The position numbers and the translations under genes were made by a program. A DNA stretch of 64,000 nucleotides from Sipunculus nudus (taxonomy: Eukaryota; Annelida; Sipuncula; Golfingiida; Sipunculidae), in NCBI GenBank assembly GCA_026874595.1, contig CM049309.1, forward strand, positions 92,778,723 through 92,842,722, written 5' to 3'. Shown here piece after piece: positions 36,444-47,540 of the stretch; position 1 is the first letter of the stretch, and the number at the start of each line of letters is the position of its first letter. The notes under the pieces were generated by a model that did no database searches, was not told where the DNA came from, and saw only the letters and a program-made list of their open reading frames with translations.

Positions 36444-36860
36444 CTAATCCCTACTGACTGCTGTGATTGGGCTGGGCACACTGAGTGGTTTAGGTGGTTT
36501 GTTTTTCCTAGCAGCCATAGATCTAGTCTCAACAGCATTTGCTTGGTTTGTAACACTAGAAACCCAACTGAGATTTGGGTTCTGGGTTCTAGCCATTTCA
36601 ATGTTACCAACTATGACATCATACACTGGATTGTCCATACAAAGGGCATATTCCTTTCATTTGTAGTACGGAGTATCAATATCTGCAAATGCTACAGGGA
36701 ATTGTTTGAGGGTACCATCAATCCGTACACAAGTCTGTTTGTCACCGTTTGTCCTGTGACACAAGAGCAGATCTTATCACAACACTGCTACATCCAGTGT
36801 CCCTCAAAACCGATATTTCTTTATTACCTACGACACCTTTACAAGTGGGCTGCCCGGCAT
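36444..36860 (-). pseudogene. Aspartic protease region (retrotransposon 2)
   Basis: On the minus strand, sequence around 36,802-36,794 encodes LRDTGCSS, a retropepsin active-site motif. About 50-60 codons on, NPVYDVIVGN matches the block that usually closes this domain. Stops and frameshifts interrupt it. Confidence 0.65.
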
Positions 36861-37454
36861 ACCAGATGGATGAGACTCTGGTGTTCCAACCTTTGCTTGA
36901 CAAGAAATATTTAATTGGTTGTTGTCATGTTTAATGCATAAAACTGGAGTACTTACATCATTTAACACAGATACTTGTTCTTTTGATAAACAGGCGCTTG
37001 CCTCTGCATTAGGAGTCTGAGGACCAAGATGCTTGAAAGCACCTTGTAGTGCCCTGTCAACTGCTCTATCTACCACCTTGTCAACAAGATCAGTGACAGA
37101 CCCCATCCCTTGAGCAAAGTTCCTGGGCTTTCTAGGTTCTTTGCACTTAAACGACTTATGCCCCAAACCTCCACAGCTATAACACTTTATAACCACAGCC
37201 CTCTGAGATGAATATCCTAGAGTACCAGCAGGTGGCCTATGCTGGTTTTGCCTATTGATTTCCGGTTGCCTTGGGGAAGGTTTGTTACCTTGTTGGCCTC
37301 CTGATTTAACAAAAGATAAGGGTTTAGCAAAAGGGGCAAAGCTAGACTGTCCATGAGCCTTTACATAATGTTCAGCAGCCATGGTAAAGGAGTTTATGCA
37401 TGTGCATTCTCTCTCACGAAGAAACATGGATAGTTCACGGCTACATGAGTTCAT
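36828..37454 (-). pseudogene. Gag nucleocapsid part with CCHC knuckle (retrotransposon 2)
   Basis: Contains one zinc knuckle, CYSCGGLGHKSFKC, preceded by a Pro/Gln/Asn-rich stretch. It is out of frame with the N-terminal gag part, with a break at about 37,455-37,667. Confidence 0.75.
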
Positions 37455-37666
37455 GAATTGTTCTCTGAGTAGTAAATCAAAAAGACCTTCAAAGGACTGA
37501 TCTGTATCTGACAGTTTGATCCAATTATTAAGGTAACCACTAATCCTTGCTGCGAACTGAGAAGGGGATTCTGTTTTTTTCTGGCCTACTAGAACGAAAT
37601 TTCATCCGGTATCCTTCCTTTGTTAATTGGTATCTCCTCAAAAGTGCTAATTCAAGCCTCTCATAA

Positions 37667-38152
37667 TCAAGGGTCATCCTCAGGAGGTAATTGAGAATAA
37701 ACCTCGAGAGCTCTTCCTTTCAGTAGGGCACTTAGGCGTATTGCCCAGTCTGTTTTGACCCACTTTTGACCTGCAGCAAACCTTTCAAACCTTTCCAAAT
37801 ATGCATCTAGGTTATCTCTACTTTCTTCAAAAGCTAACATTTTTAGGGACTGTACTCCTGAGCTAATTGTTACCCCTGTGTTTGGGGATGGATTATCGGC
37901 TATCTGAGCCCTTAATCTAAGTACTTCCAGCTCATGTTCATGGTCACGCTCACGTGCCTTTTCGTCCCTTTCTATAGCCCTATCTTCGCGTTCCCTATCA
38001 CTAGCCTGCTTCTCTTCAAGCCTTTGTATTTCACGATTTACAAATGACTGGAGATGTTCCCCGGAATAACCTAACTTCTCACCTAAGGAAACTAATCTTT
38101 CCAGATCCTCCATACTGATATAGGGTGCCCTAATCAAATATGAATCTAGCAA
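37667..38152 (-). pseudogene. Gag N-terminal part, coiled coil and capsid start (retrotransposon 2)
   Basis: A SAP-like or helical start (about 1-50) is followed by a charged Glu/Arg coiled coil (about 50-90). A capsid-like helix block then begins (DNLDAYLERFERFAAGQKW). The frame stops at 37,667, inside the capsid region. Confidence 0.7.
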
Positions 38153-38410
38153 CCTTTACTGTTAAACTCACAACTTACTAACTCACAACTTACAAACTGC
38201 AAAGTCACGACTAGAATGAGTGACCTCCACGATAAACAAAAGGAATGACTTGAAAGCAGCAAGCATAACCGCACAAATAAAATAAACCGAATATATCTCT
38301 ATCAGTAGAATACTGTAAGAGGACCTTGATTCCAAGAAACTACTCGTTTAGAGGTTCTCATTTGTGTACAAAAACACTGAGAAGCTGTCCATCCTGGCAC
38401 GCTCGCAAAA

Positions 38411-39470
38411 TGTCAAGGTCATACCCAAAAACCACCCCAGATCATGGTTACCTTGCCCCAGATTCGTCAGAATGGACAGAATTATAAATTCTCAGATGCA
38501 CACAAATGAAAACACAAGACACACAAATTTATGATAATATTTAATTATTAACTATATACATTAGTGACTTAAATCAGTGCAATGGAATTGTTCAAATTGG
38601 GTCCCCTCTGTATTTCAATCTCCGGTTGGCTAATAACTACGTCGGCCTACAGGTGACTTGAAGTTGGTACGACACCCCACAAGATTCGCACAAGATTCTA
38701 AAAAAATGTAGAATAATAAGGAAAGACCTGAATCAATCTGCTTGTGAAAAATATTTAACAGACTGAGTATTATACAGTCACTATGGAATATTCCTTTGAT
38801 TTAAAATGAATGCATAACGAATGCAACAGTCTGAGGCTATCAAATTGTTGATTTACAATAAACACATTCATAGAAAAAACAATAGTAATGAGTAATGCTC
38901 AAATCTATGAAATAGTCTTCATTTTTCTCTATAAGGGAGACAGGACAAAATTACCCACCAGAATGACTCAGTGTTCCATAGGACTTATTTTTACTCATTA
39001 CAACGGTGGTCAGGGTAAATTCAGGAGGCTACAAAACGTTCTCATCCATGACCCAAGGGAGACTCAGAAAAAGGACTTACAATCAGGTGCCTTGTACGGT
39101 TTACGACTCAGGTTGGCCCACACCAGATCCTGAGTATTCTGGTTGGTAGTGGACCCTGCTGGACTGGTTGTAGTGGTTGGTTGTGGTCCCTGCTGAACTA
39201 GTTATAGTCATAACCGAGTAGTTGTGGTCCATGTGAGTGATAACCTGGTAGTTGTTGCCCAGATGAGTGATAACCTGGTAGTTGTGGCCCATGTGTTCAA
39301 AAACGGATCCCAAGGCAATATAAATAAAAACAAAATTAGTTCAGTCTTCATAGTTGACTGAATCATTGGACTAATAACCCCGGCTCTATGGCCCTATAAA
39401 TTGTCCTTTAGATTTTGTTCTTGGCTCAGCAACAGCACATCAGTCTTTTAGAGTTGGCTAACTTCTGGGA
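38411..39470 (-). repeat. 5' LTR of retrotransposon 2 (right boundary uncertain)
   Basis: Aligned to 33,215-34,259. The LTR probably extends further right (to about 39,660), because the partner copy is truncated there. Contains a short internal repeat of GATAACCTGGTAGTTGT. Confidence 0.8.
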
Positions 39471-39660
39471 ATAATTTCCCCGGCTCACAGGCCCCTGTGC
39501 TGTTCTTCAGTAACGGCTCCCAGGCCCAGACCAATGGTCAGACATCTGTATGTTACCCCCTCAAGGGTCTGCTGCCAACTGACTGAACTCCTAATGGCCC
39601 ATAATGCCTCTCTCTGGCTCTCAAAGGTAACATGGGAAGGAAACATTAGTAGCCTGTTCC

Positions 39661-41639
39661 TTTAAGTTTGAACATTCTTTTTAAGAAAAAAAAGAACAAC
39701 TTCTAGAAGGACTCTTTATAAAGTAGCCCTCTATGGTTCACTTATTGTGATCTTGATCATTAACTACAGCTGAGGGTCCACTGTTGGGAACATTTGACCA
39801 GAACACAAAGCAGTCACAAAGGCTATTGAATGGCGAGGGACAAGGACAAAGAAACAAGTACAAATGTCCTAGGAATCCGAGTGCAAACTGGGGGAAACAA
39901 ATAACAAGTGACCCATGGGTCATGACGCTCAGCTGCCAAGCATGACCTGTGACATCATGGACTGAGATTCACAACTTCCAGTCAAATTTTGAAGAACCAA
40001 TTTGCCAATTTGTTGAAAATTTTCTATGACAACAGAAATATATATCACCTATGTCTGGTTAAAACACAGTGAATTGATGGTCTGAGGAAAATGCATGATT
40101 GTTAAGCTATCAGGAACTATTCCAACAGGTTGCTTGAAACCTGTCAGTCTCAAAAGGAACACCACAAAGGGCAAATATAAGATCAAAATATATAGCAAAA
40201 ATCAAGGAAATACATGCAAGAATTATTGAGAAACAGGTGCTTCTGTATGAATTTTTATTCAATACAGGCCAACTGTACTGCACTTTTATAAATGATGGTA
40301 ATATTTATTCAGAAATATTTGACCCAATCCTTTACAAGATTACATAAATATACATCCAACTGCATTCACTTTAACTGTTTTTGAGATAATATGATCAAAA
40401 GGAATTAAAAGATGGATGCCTGGTGGCCATATTGGACTTCTGACAAGTCTGAAATCAGACAACAAACATTCTCTAAATCGGACCAAACATAAAAGAAAAA
40501 TTACTGAAACTGCCCTGAAGAAAGAATTTCTAAGGTGGCTAACTGGCAGACATAATGGATTTCTGACAAGTATGACATTTGATATCCCACATTCTCCAAT
40601 AAGAGACCAAACTTGGGGCAAATTATCCAGTAATAAATGCATAATGGATTTCTGACAAGTATGACATTTAATATCCCACATTCTCCAATAAGAGACCAAA
40701 CTTGGGGCAAATTATCCAGTAATAAATGCCCAAAATAATTCAAAAGGCATGTCCAGGCCCTCATATCAGATTTATAGATATGCAATTGTAAAAAGTGTAA
40801 GTCCAATATTTTTTATTATCACTCTGCTTTTCAATGGGGTCAGCAGGGTAGGTAAACTGCCAAACCTGAAAGAAAAGAAATGCAGAAAGCATGACTAAGA
40901 GTCTTGAAATAAAACAAAAAGCCATCCTAAATCAAGGTACACATCCACATATTATGAGAACAAACACTTGCTTTTATATGTGGTGATATATATTAAAATA
41001 TTCAGATATCTAGGAAACTAAGTTTATTGCTAGGATTCCATAAAATAAACTGCAAAATGTTCCCATCATCTTATAAATCAGTAGCTAAACCTTAATACTA
41101 TACTCTCATAGTCTTAATGCCTGGCTGAAGCATTCTGACAACAGTGTTTTTGTTATGAAGTAACGAGGTACTTATCACTGAGCCTTATCACTTAATAGGC
41201 TGATACAAAAGGGAGTCATATGTCACCAGTGTCACTCACAATTACAGCCACACAGGGAGATGTACCAGCTGGAGTGAGATGGTTATATATACAAGAAAAA
41301 TAGAGATGGTCTATAAAATAAGTAATTGTGAACATCCCTGACCTATGACCTTGGCCTTTTGCCCATATATCAACTGGATTCTTTCTAAATGATGGGTAAC
41401 TACTGACCACTTAAATCTGGTGTAATTACTTGGCAACCAATGGGTGAATAACTTTGACCTGCAACCTTTAACCTGCTGACCAGCTGACCCCAAAATCAAT
41501 CAGTTATTTATTCAAGCAAAAAGACCCATAAATATGAAGTTTGAGTCAAACTGAGTGATGCATAGATGTGGCATATGTGAAAGACTGAAGGTTTGGGTTG
41601 AACAGTTACACTTGAAATATGCTCACAAGCATTTAGAAC
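39661..41639. other. Intergenic; contains an 89-bp tandem duplication
   Basis: AT-rich. At 39,905 starts AAGTGACCCATGGGTCATGA, another end of the dispersed family. At 40,551-40,728 an 89-bp unit beginning CATAATGGATTTCTGACAAG is repeated twice, nearly perfectly. No gene seen. Confidence 0.6.
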
Positions 41640-42140
41640 AATTAAATATTGTGACCTTGACCTTTGACTTTTTGACCTCAACATCAATAGGCTTCTTCCC
41701 GTACTGGTAGGTAAGCCATATATGACAGATGGAAGGTACAAATTGAAAAGTTTGCCTGAAAATGACTCCACGCAAGAAGTGGGTGCTGTGAACTTGACCT
41801 TTGACCTCAAAATAAACAGGTCTTTTCCCCTGTTGGCAGAGAAGCGATATCAGTGCTGGAAGGTTTGGAATGAAAAGTCTAGCTTGAAATGTGTCCACTA
41901 CCTTTTCAAAGAAGTGGATCCTGTGACCCTGACCTTTGACCTTGTGACCTCAAAATCTTCTCCAATGTAGTAGGTGAGCTATATGTGAAAGATCAAAGAA
42001 TTGGGATGAAAAGAATGGCTTAAAATGCATCCACAGGCTTTTCAAAGAAGAGGCTCCTGTGACCTTGACCTTTGACCTTTTGACCTAAAAAAAATTATGG
42101 TTCTTCCCCTGTTGGTAGGTGAGCTGTATGTGAAAGATGG
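41640..42140. repeat. 136-bp tandem repeat with TGACCTTTGACC cores
   Basis: The core recurs near 41,651, 41,787, 41,923 and 42,059, exactly 136 bp apart. It is related in sequence to the array at 1-875. Several copies contain TGACCTTTGACCT, a perfect DR1 nuclear-receptor-type site when read on the other strand. Confidence 0.85.
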
Positions 42141-42179
42141 AAGGTTTGGGATGAAACTTTTGTCTCAAAGAGTTATTTC

Positions 42180-42432
42180 TGGGGGGTGCAAACACACCCC
42201 ATAACTTCGAGAATATAGGTCACAGTGACCTAATTTCAGGTTTGCAAGGAGATCTTTTTATAACCTCTAAGACTGCATAGGGTTCATGGCCCTAGCCCCT
42301 ACGGTTACGATTGGTGCCCTGCTAACGGACGGACGGCCGGCCGGACGGCCGGACGGCCGGACGGACAGACGGAAGGACGCCGGACAAAGACCCATAGCTA
42401 TAGCCCAGCGTGACTGAAAGTCAGCTGAGCTA
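42180..42432 (+). repeat. 3' fragment of the dispersed GTCAGCTGAGCTA family
   Basis: The same blocks as 1,190-1,416 occur in the same order: a G-run, 'ccataacttcgagaatatag', 'tttgcaaggagatct', a CGGACGG run, and a terminal GTCAGCTGAGCTAAAA. Confidence 0.65.
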
Positions 42433-43790
42433 AAAATCAAAACAAAACATCTCTGCTTATGTCAACTTGTGACATCTGATAACATTGTGTATATTTTTGT
42501 TCTGAATTACGCATTTTTTTATATTCCAACATTCATAAATGAACAGTAAGAATTCAGTATTAATATAATTATTCATCCTTTTCCTTTATTTTTCCATCAT
42601 ACATATGGACATTTTTATATGTTTTTACATATGTTTTAAAACTGATGCAATCAAATGATAACATGCAACCAAATGTTCACATTTAATGTGTTTTATTTGT
42701 AAATAGAATTATTCATGAAAAGTTCATTTTGTTCTCCCAATGGTTCCAGGTTGTGTGACTGTGGACGTGGCATAATGTGAGTGCATGGGTGTGGTTCCCT
42801 TGTGTGTTTGGGTATGGTTTCAAGTCAGGCTTAGCTGCCTTTGTATGTCAAGGTGAGGTTTGTGTGTCCCTTTGGTACCTCAGGTCTCTTCTTGTGGTCA
42901 CAGTTAGGGGAGGGCTTAATTAAGGAGGCAGGTGAACAAAACTGTGCACATTTCAGATACTTTCCTTTTAAATAACTCACTTAATTGTTGTTCATAATAA
43001 TATTTTAGCTTGGTGCCAACAGTCACAATTTCTTTTTCTCTATCCAATGATATAGATAATGTAAAAAAAATAGAAATGATTTTTTTGTGCAAGTCCCTAC
43101 CTATATTCTCTGAGTTATGGGGCGTGCTTGTGCATATTCAGAAAAAACAATTGACCTTTTTTTAAATTTGATTTAAAAGCCAAATATCTAAATAATTAAT
43201 ACATTGGTTGCCATGAACCTTGCTTTGCATATTCATTATGGACACTTTCTTCAGTTGCAAAGGATGTTGGCACAATTTTACTTGTAAATTCTGACAAATA
43301 ACTCCTATTGTATCAGTTTTCCAACTGTGGGCCCATCTTATGTGCAAAACCTATGAATATGTAATCTTCATAAGACATTTAAAAGAAACAATCAAAAACA
43401 AATAATCAAGACTACAGGTGAAAAATAAAAAGTTCTTTTTTTAACTTTCTATACCATTTTGACCTTCTTATTCAGAACTTGCCAAGTGACAGGTGATTCA
43501 TAGGATGTTTTTGTTGAAAAGCAACAATCAAAGACAACTGACAAAAAAACTTCACGGACAGCGCATAAACTGCTCAGCTGAATGAAAGTATATACATGTA
43601 TATAGAAAGTATACCCTACACCAGCAATTTGGAGGATATAATAACGCGATAACCCAGTTTTAGCTAACAAGACAATATGGCTTCTTTATCATGTGAAGAA
43701 GATGAAATCAGCCCACACAGGTATTCTCCCATAAGAAAATATATGTGATAATACAGAAACATTCCTTGTTATAACAGTAGTGCTATATAT
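42433..43790. other. Intergenic, no gene recognised
   Basis: AT-rich DNA. Nothing with a supported function. Confidence 0.5.
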
Positions 43791-44085
43791 ATTAAGTACC
43801 AAAAAGTCATTGATAAGTACCAAAACCATTAATAAGTCCCATTTTTGGTCATTAATAAGTACCAAAAAGTCATTGATAAGTACCAAAACCATTAATAAGT
43901 ACCATCCTTAGTACAGTCATTAATAAGTACCAAAAAGTCATTGATAAGTACCAAAACCATTAATAAGTACCATCCTTAGTAGAGTCATTAATAAGTACCA
44001 AAAAGTCATTGATAAGTACCAAAACCATTAATAAGTACCATCCTGAGTAGAGTCATTAATAAGTGCCAAAAAGTGATTAATTAAT
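43791..44085. repeat. 68-bp tandem repeat (AATAAGTACCAAAA units)
   Basis: Phase marks lie at 43,850, 43,918, 43,986 and 44,054, exactly 68 bp apart. Within each unit the shorter AATAAGTACCA phrase is itself repeated. It adjoins the G-rich start of the next array. Confidence 0.9.
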
Positions 44086-44170
44086 TGGGAGGAATGCGGA
44101 CTGGGTGGGAGGGGTGGGGGAGGGGGCCCCCTGGCGGTTGACCGGGTGGTGTTTAACGGCGGGCGAAAAA
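44086..44170. other. G-rich junction between the two tandem arrays
   Basis: Runs of GGGTGGGAGGGGTGGGGGAG and related G tracts. It could mark the outer end of the Polinton-like element, but no terminal repeat partner is available in the window. Confidence 0.3.
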
Positions 44171-44999
44171 TCTATAGCACCCTGGAGGGGAAGCACCCCC
44201 TCCCCCCACTGGGACTTTTCGGGAATTAAAGCACCCCCCTCTTCCTGGGACTTCTCTAAAATCTATAGCACCCTGGAGGGGAAGCACCCCCTCCCCCCAC
44301 TGGGACTTTTCGGGAATTAAAGCACCCCCCTCTTCCTGGGACTTCTCTAAAATCTATAGCACCCTGGAGGGGAAGCACCCCCTCCCCCCACTGGGACTTT
44401 TCGGGAATTAAAGCACCCCCCTCTTCCTGGGACTTCTCTAAAATCTATAGCACCCTGGAGGGGAAGCACCCCCTCCCCCCACTGGGACTTTTCGGGAATT
44501 AAAGCACCCCCCTCTTCCTGGGACTTCTCTAAAATCTATAGCACCCTGGAGGGGAAGCACCCCCTCCCCCCACTGGGACTTTTCGGGAATTAAAGCACCC
44601 CCCTCTTCCTGGGACTTCTCTAAAATCTATAGCACCCTGGAGGGGAAGCACCCCCTCCCCCCACTGGGACTTTTCGGGAATTAAAGCACCCCCCTCTTCC
44701 TGGGACTTCTCTAAAATCTATAGCACCCTGGAGGGGAAGCACCCCCTCCCCCCACTGGGACTTTTCGGGAATTAAAGCACCCCCCTCTTCCTGGGACTTC
44801 TCTAAAATCTATAGCACCCTGGAGGGGAAGCACCCCCTCCCCCCACTGGGACTTTTCGGGAATTAAAGCACCCCCCTCTTCCTGGGACTTCTCTAAAATC
44901 TATAGCACCCTGGAGGGGAAGCACCCCCTCCCCCCACTGGGACTTTTCGGGAATTAAAGCACCCCCCTCTTCCTGGGACTTCTCTAAAATCTATAGCAC
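44171..44999. repeat. 91-bp minisatellite, nine near-identical copies plus a partial one
   Basis: Units start at 44,171, 44,262, 44,353, 44,444, 44,535, 44,626, 44,717, 44,808 and 44,899, with a partial copy from 44,990. Each begins TCTATAGCACCCTGGAGGGG and contains GGACTTTTCGGGAATTAAAG. Copies look identical by eye. Degenerate pieces of the unit continue to about 45,140. Confidence 0.95.
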
Positions 45000-45438
45000 C
45001 CTGGAGGGGAAATTTTTCGGGAATTAAAGTATCCACTGGGACTTTTCGGGAGTTAAAGTATCTACTAGGAGGACTGGGCGAAAGTTAGGGTAACCTGGAG
45101 GGGAGACCTGGACAAAAGCTAAAGCACCCCCTGGTGGAGTTTGTGGGAACTAAAGTGGGTTGGGGCTCTTTCAAACACTTAAGCACTCACACATTCTTCC
45201 AAGTATTGAAACATTCATTTTTACACAGTTTAAACATACTAATAACACAATGATGTAAATGGAATAAAAAAAATTTATTCCATAAAACCTAAAAACTAAA
45301 AGATATATTATTTATGTCTGTATGCCACCTGTGTTCTTCGCTGTTTGTGTGTGTAATCATATGGAGTGTATGTCTGATGCTATGTTCTTCCCTGTACCTA
45401 ACTAAAATTGCGTGAATAAAAAAATTAAAATCAGTCTT
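45000..45438. other. Noncoding flank at the left of the Polinton-like gene block
   Basis: Degenerate 91-bp repeat pieces to about 45,140, then AT-rich DNA. An AATAAA on the minus strand (45,276-45,271) could serve as the poly(A) signal for the minus-strand genes ending at 45,439. Confidence 0.5.
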
Positions 45439-46509
45439 TTAACGTCCATGGAAATTAAAATCCAGCACCACGCGTTTACGATCGTGCAGCTGGTATAATC
45501 CAACTTCAATTGTATGAGCTTCCTGGATTAGGTCCAGCACCATCATTACTGCTTTTAATGGTGTCGACTCTAAAACATCACAGTCTAGGAGCGACACAGG
45601 TCCTTGCACAGTGCACTGCATGCTTTGATTAACAGTTGTTTGTCCTCTGGTGACGTCATCACCTCGAGGTAATGGTATAGAAACTGGCGTATTCTCATCA
45701 GCTTTTTGTGTTTCGTCGGGAGCGAGTCGAACGGTGTTCTCAGACTCCGACCGTAACTGATCAGGTTGTTCAGCTCCTCCCTCGCTGTCGCTGGAATATA
45801 GCTTTGCGGCCAACTCGTTGTATTCTTTCTCGACAATATCAAGGAACTGGTCCCGGGGCATTGAGACCTCTGAAGTGGCTGGTGCAACGGGGCTTGGGTG
45901 TGGATAGGGTAAGGTGGTGCTGTTGGTACTGGACGGTGGGGGGTGGTCGGGGGAGCGACAACCGCCCCACATGGGCGTGGGTGATGGTGTTTGACTGAGC
46001 CAGGCATTGAAACTAGGGAGGGGAATGGTGGGGGCGGTGGGGGGTGAAGAAGGTGGCTCGTCAAACCGGATAACGTCGTATAGGCCGGAGGGGGATCGTT
46101 GCACCCGCCTACCTTCAAGGGTCCTGTTACCTCCATGGACGCTGGCGGTGCTGACGGTACTTGTGTGATCGAGGTCCCTGGCTGCGGGTAGACTATGGCC
46201 GTGATCTTGTGTTCGTTGTCTTTTGGGCGACACTTCGGGGCTTGACAGTGACCAGTAGTGACCAGGCTCTGGGGTTGACGATCGGCGTCGGCTGACAGTA
46301 CAGGAGGAACAGCGGCGCTTGGTGTGACTGCGTTTGCTACCGCTAGATCCGCTGTTTTTTCTGACAACATCTCGTTGATCACGGTGAGGATTTCTGGCTC
46401 TGATGTGTCTTCCACATCGTCCTTGGTTTCGTGATCTGCACGTGGAGGGCGGCGAAGCTTCATCCGTCTCAACAAGTTGACAATTTTCTTTTTGATGCCC
46501 ATCGTTCAT
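45439..46509 (-). CDS. Unknown 356-aa protein, frame A of an overlapping gene pair
   Basis: I do not recognise it. Starting at ATG 46,509 it has an Arg/Ser-rich basic first third (runs such as SRRRSS and KRSHTKRR). A Pro/Ser/Thr-rich middle follows. The C-terminal ~110 residues look folded, with an acidic helix (QFLDIVEKEYNELAAKLY) and a hydrophobic segment near the end (LKAVMMVLDLIQEAH). It overlaps frame B (45,585-46,502) for its whole length. An in-frame ATG exists 37 codons upstream (46,620), but the TATA box at 46,561-46,554 lies between, so 46,509 is the likelier start. The ATG context has A at -3. Confidence 0.6.
   Translation of the reverse strand: MNDGHQKENCQLVETDEASPPSTCRSRNQGRCGRHIRARNPHRDQRDVVRKNSGSSGSKRSHTKRRCSSCTVSRRRSSTPEPGHYWSLSSPEVSPKRQRTQDHGHSLPAARDLDHTSTVSTASVHGGNRTLEGRRVQRSPSGLYDVIRFDEPPSSPPTAPTIPLPSFNAWLSQTPSPTPMWGGCRSPDHPPPSSTNSTTLPYPHPSPVAPATSEVSMPRDQFLDIVEKEYNELAAKLYSSDSEGGAEQPDQLRSESENTVRLAPDETQKADENTPVSIPLPRGDDVTRGQTTVNQSMQCTVQGPVSLLDCDVLESTPLKAVMMVLDLIQEAHTIEVGLYQLHDRKRVVLDFNFHGR
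45585..46502 (-). CDS. Unknown 305-aa protein, frame B of an overlapping gene pair (MG start, PPxY motif)
   Basis: I do not recognise it. It begins MGIKKKIVNLLRR, a Gly-2 plus basic start that could be N-myristoylated and bind membrane (inference). The middle is Pro-rich and contains PPPAY at residues 137-141, a WW-domain (NEDD4-type) ligand or late-domain-like motif. The last ~75 residues look helical (LNNLISYGRSLRTPF, then RIRQFLYHYLEVM, then LLIKACSALCKDL). Its ATG lies 7 nt after that of frame A and has a stronger context (A at -3, G at +4), so leaky scanning could express both. Both frames avoid stops for more than 900 nt, hard to explain unless both are translated. Confidence 0.6.
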   Translation of the reverse strand: MGIKKKIVNLLRRMKLRRPPRADHETKDDVEDTSEPEILTVINEMLSEKTADLAVANAVTPSAAVPPVLSADADRQPQSLVTTGHCQAPKCRPKDNEHKITAIVYPQPGTSITQVPSAPPASMEVTGPLKVGGCNDPPPAYTTLSGLTSHLLHPPPPPPFPSLVSMPGSVKHHHPRPCGAVVAPPTTPHRPVPTAPPYPIHTQAPLHQPLQRSQCPGTSSLILSRKNTTSWPQSYIPATAREELNNLISYGRSLRTPFDSLPTKHKKLMRIRQFLYHYLEVMTSPEDKQLLIKACSALCKDLCRS

Positions 46510-46553
46510 TGTTGAGAAAGCAGTGGAGAATGGGGAAATCAGGCGGGAATAAA

Positions 46554-46561
46554 CTTTTATA
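46554..46561 (-). promoter_or_regulatory. TATA box for the overlapping gene pair
   Basis: TATAAAAG on the minus strand, 45 bp before ATG 46,509. Confidence 0.65.
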
Positions 46562-46629
46562 CCTAAACATGGACTGGGCGTGGGGGATGGGTAGGTAGGG
46601 AAACTATAGCGATCAACCAATCAGCGCAC

Positions 46630-47540
46630 GTTTCATACATCCTATCACCCCCGGAAGTAAAGTAAAATAATTCACAATCAAAGCTTCTAGAACATTCCAC
46701 CGGAAATGCCATACAAAGAACAAGTATACACCGTACCGGAAGTATTACACAACACAGTCAATATAACATATATACAGTTTTATTTGGATCAAAACAATTG
46801 TTTTTTTTGTATATAATATTTGTTTTTTTTTATGTTTTCGGTTTTTATCCGTTAATCTGTGCTTAACATGTGCAAAAGTATGATATTTAAGCAACCGGAA
46901 GTAAATGGTGCAAAAAAAAACCTTACCGGATGTCATAAAGGAAACTTGTTTTAAACATTTTTAAACGTTTTTAGTAAGAATTAAATAAAAGTAAAACATT
47001 TTTACAAAACTTTTCTCGTCTAAATAATATAAATTGTAGTATTTTCTATTTATCTGAGCCTACGTAGTGAAAAAGTATGAGTACCGGAAATCATTTCTGC
47101 AAATTAAATAACGTTTGTATTAAACATTTTAAACAAAATGAAACGTTTTTTGTTTGAATTAATGAAATTAAAATGATTTTTCAAAACCTTTTCTGGTCAA
47201 AATCATGTAAATTATAGAATTTTCTTATCATTTGTGCCTAAAATAGTGGAAAAAAATGATTTTTCAGCTTACCGGAAGTAAGTGGGACAAATAAATTATT
47301 TCCGGAAGTCATTTATAAAGACTGAATAAACATTTTATTTAATGTGTTAAATAAAATTAAACGTTTTTTATACGAATTAATTAATTTAAAAACATAATAA
47401 GACAACTTTTCTCGTCTAAATAATGTAAATTATAATATTTTCTTAACCTTTGTGCTTAAAATAATTTAAAAAGTATGATATTCCAGTTTACCGGAAGTTA
47501 ATGATGACAAATAAACTCTTTCCCGAAGTCATTTACAAAG
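46630..47540. promoter_or_regulatory. AT-rich noncoding region with diverged ~180-220-bp repeats and ETS-like ACCGGAAGT sites
   Basis: CCGGAAGT occurs at 46,651, 46,736, 46,895, 47,272, 47,302 and 47,491, with near-matches at 46,925 and 47,083. The flanking block CTTTTCTCGTCTAAATAAT recurs at 47,010 and 47,406, with a variant at 47,188. ACCGGAAGT is the consensus for ETS-family factors, so an enhancer role is inferred. There is no gene. Confidence 0.6.

Larger units (their letters stand above)
33215..39660 (-). mobile_element. Decayed gypsy-type LTR retrotransposon with gag-PR-IN-RT order (Gmr1-like)
   Basis: Long direct repeats (33,215-34,259 and 38,411 to at least 39,470) flank gag, protease, integrase and RT remnants, all on the minus strand. 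Integrase lies upstream of RT, the reverse of normal Ty3/gypsy order. RNase H and the end of RT are missing at the left, where internal DNA joins the LTR in mid-sequence. The right end is uncertain, so the coordinate is an estimate. No target duplication was found. Confidence 0.75.

Noticed and set aside
44105-44320. 71-aa plus-strand frame over the 91-bp repeats
   Set aside because: Produced by the repeat unit itself; no start context, no motifs.
44171-44999. Regular repeats resembling a CRISPR array
   Set aside because: The 91-bp units are contiguous and identical with no unique spacers, in a eukaryotic context.
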